NCBI RefSeq assembly: GCF_964340395.1
Contig: NW_027554293.1
Span: forward strand, 16,001 to 80,000
Reading direction: 5' to 3'
DNA length: 64,000 nucleotides
Source of the DNA: Glandiceps talaboti
Lineage: Eukaryota > Hemichordata > Enteropneusta > Spengelidae
Shown here in pieces: positions 47,801 through 56,538 of the stretch. The position numbers and the translations under genes were made by a program. The first letter of the stretch is position 1. The number at the start of each line of letters is the position of its first letter. Under the pieces are notes generated by a model, which was not told the origin of the DNA, made no database searches, and saw nothing but the letters and a program-made list of their open reading frames with translations.

Positions 47801-50800
47801 ACAGAAGGGGGAGGGCCGGAGAAATCACACATGGTTAGTTAAGTAAAACATGACCCTCCCAAATTCTCCATTTGTTAAAAATGACCCTCCCCTTTGTCCC
47901 ATTTTGTAAAACATGACCGTCCCCTCCCCATGACAACTGAACGTTAATCAATATTCCCAGGGGTGAACAAATCAGTGGTCCTGCTGAAAGAATTAGTGGT
48001 CCCTGGTCCCGCTAATGTGAAACATTAAATCTTGCCTATGAATCTATATATTCAGACTTACACCACTTTTAGTTGAACAATACACAATTTATAATAATAA
48101 ATACAAAGTTGACATGCTTGGTTTCAGTCAATTGACAATTCTATTATATTTGTAATTATTATTTTTGAGGCATCGATGAATCGAAAAACATTGAATGGCG
48201 ACTTCACTTGGATTTCACAAATGATAAGAAATTTGACAGAAATATGTGACAAGAACATTGGAAAACAGTTTTAGTCATGATTGCAGTATGACGACAAAAG
48301 TTGTACTACGTTTTGTCAAAATTGTCTGGAAAACCCAGACATTGCAAGCAAATCATCACAAGTGTACAAAGAAACTGACTACTTCAAAGTTGATCCTATA
48401 AAATCTCACGAAAAAACAAGTCATTGAAAATGACATAGTCCCCGCTATGATTGGGTTTTAAGCAACTGGCAGTTTATGTTGTCATTTTTAAAACCTGGTT
48501 AATGCTGTTTGGCCTCTTATGGTTGTTTTTGATATCACTATTCTGTTCAAGCATGTCTGAGTTATGGCTTTGGACATGAAAACTGCGCCAACTAAATGGC
48601 TGCCAGGCAACCATATCGGATTGTATCACAACGAAAATGGATATGCACATGTATGTCACAGAACACTGTGCTAATACCAACTTTGAATGAGATCTGTTCA
48701 AGCATGTCTGAGTTATGGTTTTGGACATGGAAAATTCGCAAACAAACCATATCAGATTGTATCACGACGAAAATAGATATGCACATGTATGTCATAGAAC
48801 ACTGTGCTAATACCAACTTTGAATGAAATCTGTTCAAGCCTGTCTGAGTTATGGCTTTGGACATGAAAAATCGCAAACACAATGGCTGCCAGGCAGCCAT
48901 ATTGGATCACATCACGAGAACAATGAATATGCACATGTATGTCATAGAACACTGTCCTTATAGCAACTTTGAATGAGATCTGTTCACGCATGTCTGAGTT
49001 ATGGCTTTGGACACGGAAAATTCGCAAACAAAATGGCTGCTAGGAGGCCATATTGGATCGTATCATAAAACAAATTGACGTGCATATGTATAATGCCATA
49101 GTATGTTGCTCCTGTACCAAGTTTGAAAAAAATCGGCTGCGGACGGATGGACGGACGGACGGACGGACAGACGTACCCAATCCATAAGTCCCCGTCCGGA
49201 CTTCATCCAGCGGGGACTAAAAAACTACGAACACATACATTGCCTGACTAGAGGGAGTCCGTGTGACTGTGTCGAGATAAAATCAAATTTGCCAGTTATC
49301 GAGGCTTTGGCAAATATCATATCACAGTGCTAAAAGAGATACTTCATAGACTATCATTTCATGAAAGGGGTTCTACTATAAATCATTTGAAGCTCCTTTA
49401 TGAATAAAAACAATAATACAAACAATGCTGACAGAATGATAGCAAATAAAATGTTTCATTTGATACATTTGAATTATTATACATTGAAATTATTATTCTT
49501 CGTTGTCTTCCTAATTTTTGTGTCCCTAAACCAGTATTAGTAATGATATGAGCCACATGTGTGTTGAGTGTTATCTCCTGTCTAGACGAGGTCAAATTTA
49601 TGTGGTCCGCCCCAAAAATCACTGGTCCCGGACTTCGGACAAGTGGATTTGTTCACCCCTGATATTCCCATCATATGTATACTTGTATCACAGTCCGTGT
49701 TTTCTATTACATTCAAAACCAAATCATTGCCGTTGTCACTACCACCACCATCACTACCACCACCACCACCACCACCACGACCTACTTTAAAATTGAATGT
49801 ATTTGGAACAATACAATTTTTTTATGCCTTTATGCCCAAGCACTGTCCTGCACATCACAAGGACCTGGAGGTAGTAAAGATGTCGACTTTAACATAAAAA
49901 AATTTGAAAGTGTGCCCATTTATTCAATTGTCTATCAATCCCCGTTATCTTCGCAATATGTGATCATTTGGCTGTTGCTATGGGCGTAGTCTCGTTGCTA
50001 GGCACATTTGCATGCTTTTCTTGAATGTTTATTCATTTGTCTTTCTATTCCTGTTATCTTTGCAATATACGTTATTACTTGGCTGTTGCTATGGGCGTGG
50101 TCTTGTTGCTACGCAGATTTACATACATTTTTTGAATGTTTATTCATTTGTCTTTATATTCCTGTTGTTATTTTGCAATATACATGATTATTTGGCTGTT
50201 GCTATGGGCATGGTCTTGTTGCTAAGCAGATTTACATACATTGTTTGAATGTTTATTCAATTGTCTATTAATCCGTTATCTGTGAAATACACAACTGTTT
50301 GGCTGTTGCTATGGGCATGGTCATGGTTGCTAGGGATATTTGCATACAATTTTTGAATGTTTACTCACTTGCCTACCAGATGTTGTTATTTGACCAAAAT
50401 ATACTGCCATTTGGTTGTTCCTAAGGGCATGTTCATGGTTGCTGGGGAAATTGTGTAAAAATATTTTGAAGAAAATCTGCACTTACAGAAACGTCTCACC
50501 AAGTTTCAGTCTCACTGACCAAGTACTTTGTGAGATATAAGTTTACGACCAAAAATGAACATTTGTACACCTAATTTGAATATCACTCATGGAATCATTG
50601 TATACTTAACATTTCTTCATCCATACATCCCTAGATGCATTCCCATTACATTTCAGTGCAATCTGCTCAGTAGTTTTGGAATTATTCATTTTTGACCAAA
50701 AAGACACATTTTTAGCTCTAATTTGCATATCACTCATGGGACCATCATGTGCTGAAAAATTCTTAGTATAAACACCCTGAAGAATGATTCACCCAAATTT

Positions 50801-51028
50801 AATCCCAATCTGCCCACTACTTTTGGAGTTTAAGGTTTTTGACCAAAAATCACATTTTTTACCCAAATCACCATATTTGTTTTACCCAAATCACACACAG
50901 GTGATAAAATCATTTTGAATTGAGGTATTTCCCAACTAGACATGCAAGGTAATATGCACCCACAAGATATGGCAATCAGTACAGCAGTTTTTGACTTAAG
51001 TTCATTTACACACACACACACACACACA

Positions 51029-51092
<64 letters not shown>

Positions 51093-54000
51093 CCCACACC
51101 CACACACACTGACTGACATACACAGAGACAGACAGATAGACAGACAGAGACACTTAGCAATGCCTATAACACTAATGAATCTTATCAGTTCAGTTGTGCT
51201 AAAAAAAATGAAACGATAAAATGGAATGGAGTGCCCACTAGTCAGCATACATGACATAACATAAGAAATGTACAGGAATGACATTACCTTGTTAGCACTA
51301 TTGACGAGATTCAGGACGTCACCTTTCTTCATGGACGCCTCACAAGGACTCTTCTCGACATAATCGTTCACGGCAAGTACACATTCCTTGCCTACCAGTA
51401 CATCATTACCAATGGGTTCTTCTTGTTGCTGTACCATAAACAATATAGTAAGAATTTAGCAATGTGCTAACATATTTACAAACCTAATATTCTGGGAAAT
51501 ACTATATATACATGTACATACAAAATGCTGAAAATGTTTGTTCATCTACTACAATAGGAACGGTTTTCACTAACAACAAATAATACTGTAGTTCAGTAAG
51601 CTCAGAATGGTATACATGTAGTACAATGAACAAAGTCAATTTTTACTGTAAAATTTTATAACATGACAAAGCTGTCATCTAGTCTCAATAGGGTGATCTT
51701 ATAGCACTACTGTACCTTAGTTAAGTTGTGCTAAAAAATCATATCATCGCACCATTTTAGACAACATTTCCTGACCAGAAACATTTTTTTTGCAGCCTAC
51801 TGAAAATCAATCTGATTAAAATCCAATGTAGATGTCGGCTAATCGTGCATTGCTATCTTACCATCGTTATTTAGCTTGAATTGACCTTCGTAGTACATGT
51901 TTACAATTTTTAGCCTGATCGCCTCCTCTACATCTGAACACGCCACCATGCAAACGAACAAGCCATTGAGAGTGACATAGTCCCCGCTATGATTGGGTTT
52001 TAAGGAATTAGCACTACTCTGATCACGCAACAACACTTGTGAACCTAAATCAAATAGACTTAGATATGTTGTGTCTGCTTGTCGGACATGGAACATGCCT
52101 ACAACAATAAAGGATTGGTCGGGTATGGGGGATCATATCAATATGAAAATGGATATGCAAATGTATGTCATAGAACACTGTCCTAATACCAACTCTGAAT
52201 GAGATCTGTTCAAGCATGTCTGAGTTATGGCTTTGGACATGGAAAATTCACAAACAAAATGGCTGCCAGGCAGCCATATTGGATCGTATCATGACGAAAA
52301 TGGATATGCACATGTATGTCATAGAACACTGTCCTAATACCAACTTCGAATGAGATCTGTTCAAGCATGTCTGAGTTATGGCTTTGGACATGGAAAATTT
52401 GCAAACAAAATGGCTGCCAGGCAGCCATATTGGATCGTATCACAATGAAAATGGATATGCACATGTATGTCATAGAACACTGTCCTAATACCAACTTTGA
52501 ATGAGATCTGTTCAAGCATGTCTGAGTTATGGCTTTGGACATGGAAAATTTGCAAACAAAATGGCTGCCAGGCAGCCATATTGGATCGTATCACAATGAA
52601 AATGGATATGCACATGTATGTCATAGAACACTGTCCTAATACCAACTTTGAATGAGATCTGTTCAAGCATGTCTAAGTTATGGCTTTGGACATGAAAATT
52701 CACAAACAAAATGGCTGCCAGGCGGCCATATTGGATCGTATCATGACAACAATGAATATGCACATATATGCCATAGAACACTGTCCTAATACCAACTCTG
52801 AATGAGATTTGTTCAAGCATGTCTGAGTTATGGCTTTAGACAGGGAAAATTCACAAACAAAATGGCTGCTAGGCGGCCATATTGGATCGTATCATAAAAC
52901 AAATTGACGTGCATATGTATGCCATAGCATGTTGCCCCTGTACCAAGTTTGAAAAAAATCGGTACAGGCATCTCCAAGAAACGGCTGCGGACGGACGGAC
53001 GGACGGACGGACGGACGGACGGACGCACGGACGGACGGACGCACGGACGGACAGACGGAACCCAATCCATAAGTCCCCGTTCCGGACTTCGTCCGCGGGG
53101 ACTAATTACTGCTCACAGAGTCTCACAACCAATCAGGCTGCGTCTTACTTGTCAGTGGCATACACGATAAATGTACACATCGAATATCAACAAACATTGA
53201 ATATCAACAGAAAGTCCAGTAATTGAACGCGTAGGCGTTCCCTGTAGTAGGCTTCTCCTCGAACGTAATCAGGTTGCGTCTTACTGAAGACAGTTTGTAG
53301 TGTACGCAACACCATGCAATGCACAGGGTTCATACACTTAAAAGTATAATTTTGAATGACATCTAATTGTCTGATGTGGACGAGAAGAAATTAACAAAGG
53401 TTCCCATAACATGTCACAAAACATTTAAAAGACAAGCGACACTAATCAAGACGTTTTAAAATCACGTTTGCACGCTAAGATTAAACGGAGAAACCTCTGT
53501 CCTATCCCCGTAGTAGTCGTTTCGTCAAGCTGGTGCATTGATCTTGTAAGATTTGAGTCACAGCATTCGTATAGTCTAATTCAGACATATCCAGAAAAAA
53601 AATCAAAAACTAAACTGTGTCCTCATTATTGTATGTTTTGATGTCGCTAAATTTAAAGGTCACCAACAACTTTTTTTTTCTTAAAAAACGTCATTTACGT
53701 AACGCAATTTCGCTTAATGTATAATTGATTACGTTCAGCCCTTGCGTCTTAATGTTTATATACGGCCACGTGTTGAAGAACATCGTGATTTCTCAACTCA
53801 ACTTGACCATTTAGGAATGTTACTGTACTGACAAACATAAAAAAAGTAGTTTATTCCCATTTATCGACAACATGAAAGTCAAAACCGCACTTCCACAACC
53901 CGGAAATTGAACTGCACTTCCCAAGGCCCTAGTATTGCCATGCGTGAGCTTGTAGTATGTCGACTTGTGCGCCAAACTTGTAACAATTTCCAGTCGTGGT

Positions 54001-56504
54001 TGGTGATACTTGATACTCACTACAATGTTACGATTACCTTACTAACAGACCTACTGTTACCCCCGGGACTTTTACAATATTATGTCGCTGAAATGACGAC
54101 TGGACTCGGAGTAGCAATAGCCAAGATCGAAACAAACATTGCGGCGCCCATTCAACTAGCTATGCATAGGTACGGTCTGTGGGCAAAGTTTCTTGTGGAA
54201 CGATCGGTTGACTGTCTGGGTTTAATCAGCGTGATTCACCGTGGTGGCGAAAGACTTTGAAAATATTTCGCCATTTCACATTTACGAGACTCAGTGTATA
54301 AATCATAGAATGGGTGGCTCAAGCACAGACATGTCGTTCGTCAATATTAATCGATCACGATCATTTTCCAGGGTAGGGAGCATTTTTCCAGGGTTTTCCA
54401 GAGAGGGTTGAAATTCCAGGGTTTTCCAGGACCGTTCGAACCCTGAATGCAATGCAAAGCGACCGAAATTTTCACGATAAGGACTTTTTTTTTTAGAAAT
54501 TATATCTTAAATTTCCTCTTTTCTGGATTCATATAGCACAACTGTGCACTCCCTGTGGCAAATATTGCTATGAATCGTACAATACTTCAAGCCTACTGCA
54601 GAAAACGCGTAGGCGTTCGCTGAGATAAACATTGACACTAGGGGGGGGGGGGGGGAACCATTCCAATGTAGCTAACATGTACATAAGACGAAATGCATAG
54701 AGGTACATCTAAACAAGAATTCTTTAATTACCGTATATATATATAGCAATACAATCACTGAAATTTTTTTCATATTTGAAATACTTCGTACGTTGTCGTT
54801 TCCGTGTGTGCACAAATAACGGCATGTAGTAATAGTAAAGGTAGGTCCACGTCCACTGAGCCGTTGTACTTCGGCTCTGGAAGTTCAATTACTGGACTTC
54901 CTGTTGATATTCAATGTTTGTTGATGTTTGATGCGTCGTGTATGCCCCTGACAAGTAAGACGCAACCTGATTGGTTGCCTGTGTCTTAGTGAGCAGAAAT
55001 TCGTTTGCATGGTGGCGTGTTCAGATGTAGAGGAGGCGATCAGGCTAAAAAATGTAAACATGTACTACGAAGGTCAATTCAAGCTAAACAAGTCATTGAG
55101 AATGACATAGTCCCCGCTATAATTGGGTTTTAAGGAATTATCACTACTCTGATCACGCAACAACATTTGTGAACCTAAAACAAACAGACTTAGATATGTT
55201 GTGTGTGCTTGTTGGACATGGAATATGCCTCCAACAATAAAGGATTGGTTGGGTATGGGGGATCATATCACGATGAAAATGGAGTCTGAGTTATGGCTTT
55301 GGACATGGAAAATTCACAAACAAAACGGCTGCCAGGCAGCCATATTGGATCGTATCACAACGAAAATGGATATGCACATGTATGTCATAGAACGCTGTCC
55401 TAATACCAACTTTGAATGAGATCTGTTTAAGCATGTCTGAGTTATGGCTTTGGACATGGAAAATTCACAAACAAAATGGCTGCCAGGCAGCCATATTGGA
55501 TCGTATCACGACGAAAATGGATATGCACATGTATGTCATAGAACGCTGTCCTAATGCCAACTTTGAATGAGATCTGTTTAAGCATGTCTGAGTTATGGCT
55601 TTGGACATGGAAAATTCACCAACAAAATGGTTGCCAGGCAGCCATATTGGATCGTATCACGACGAAAATGGATATGCACATGTATGTCATAGAACACTGT
55701 CCTAATGCCAACTTTGAATGAGATCTGTTCAAGCATGTCTGAGTTATGGCTTTGCATGGACATGAAAATTCGCAAACAAAATGGCTACCAGGCAGCCATA
55801 TTGGATCGTATCACAATGTAAATGGATATGCACATGTATGTCATAGAACACTGTCCTAATACCAACTTTGAATGAGATCTGTTCAAGCATGTCTGAGTTA
55901 TGGCTTTGGACATGAAAATTCACAAACAAAATGGCTGCCAGGCGACCATATTGGATCGTATCATGACAACAATGAATATGCACATGTATGTCATAGAACA
56001 CTGTCCTAATACCAACTTTGAAAGAGATCTGTTCAAGCATGTCCGAGTTATGCCTTTAGACAGGGAAAATTCGCAAACAAATGGTTGCTAGGCGGCCATA
56101 TTGGATCGTATCATAAAACAAATTGACGTGCATATGTATGCCATAGCATGTTGCCCCTGTACCAAGTTTGAAAAAAATCGGTCCAGGTATCTCCAAGAAA
56201 CGGCTGCGGACGGACGGGCGGACGGACGGACAGACGGAACCCAATCCATAAGTCCCCGTTCCGGACTTCGTCCGCGGGAACTAACTAAACACTACATCGA
56301 TAATATTTTCAGGACAGATGCACTTAGGTATCACAAATGTATGTACCAAGTTATAATGAATTTGAAGCATGCTTAGGATATTTATCAAAACCTAATCAGA
56401 TCTTGCCATTACCCTACGGAACATGTCTACAAAATTTTGTTTGAATTTAGCCAGTAATTTTGTAGATGGTGATATAGACACACACAAACACAAACAAACA
56501 CACA

Positions 56505-56538
<34 letters not shown>

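Larger units (their letters stand above)
51870..55088. mobile_element. Long-arm palindromic element, left arm interrupted by repeat A
   Basis: The right arm (54893-55088) is the inverse complement of 53106-53227 joined to 51870-51958. Shared stretches include 'AAGTAAGACGCA(A/G)CCTGATT', 'CATGGTGGCGTGTTCAGATG' and 'ACGAAGGTCAATTCAAGCTA'. The left arm is split by repeat A copy A4 at a point where the right arm is continuous, giving a built-in empty site. The core between the arms contains the element at 53225-54618. Confidence 0.75.

Noticed and set aside
50830-51153. Val/Cys/Arg/Ala-rich frames over CA and CGCA tracts
   Set aside because: Microsatellite translation inside repeat B.
52225-52820. 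Repeated frames reading '[16 protein letters not shown]' on the minus strand of repeat A
   Set aside because: The frames follow the 151-bp tandem units (not a multiple of 3), differ between copies and have no start or splice context.
51959-53105. Repeat A as a Helitron (3' hairpin, CTAA end, insertion between A and T)
   Set aside because: One copy fits an A/T insertion, but A3 and A5 are not followed by T, the start is CAAG rather than TC, and the hairpin reaches the very end. AA duplication fits all complete copies better.
54425-54450. Pol III B-box-like GTTCGAACCC suggesting a tRNA or SINE
   Set aside because: No A box, no cloverleaf and no poly-A or poly-T tail around it; it is the end of a 'CCAGGGTTTTCC' minisatellite.
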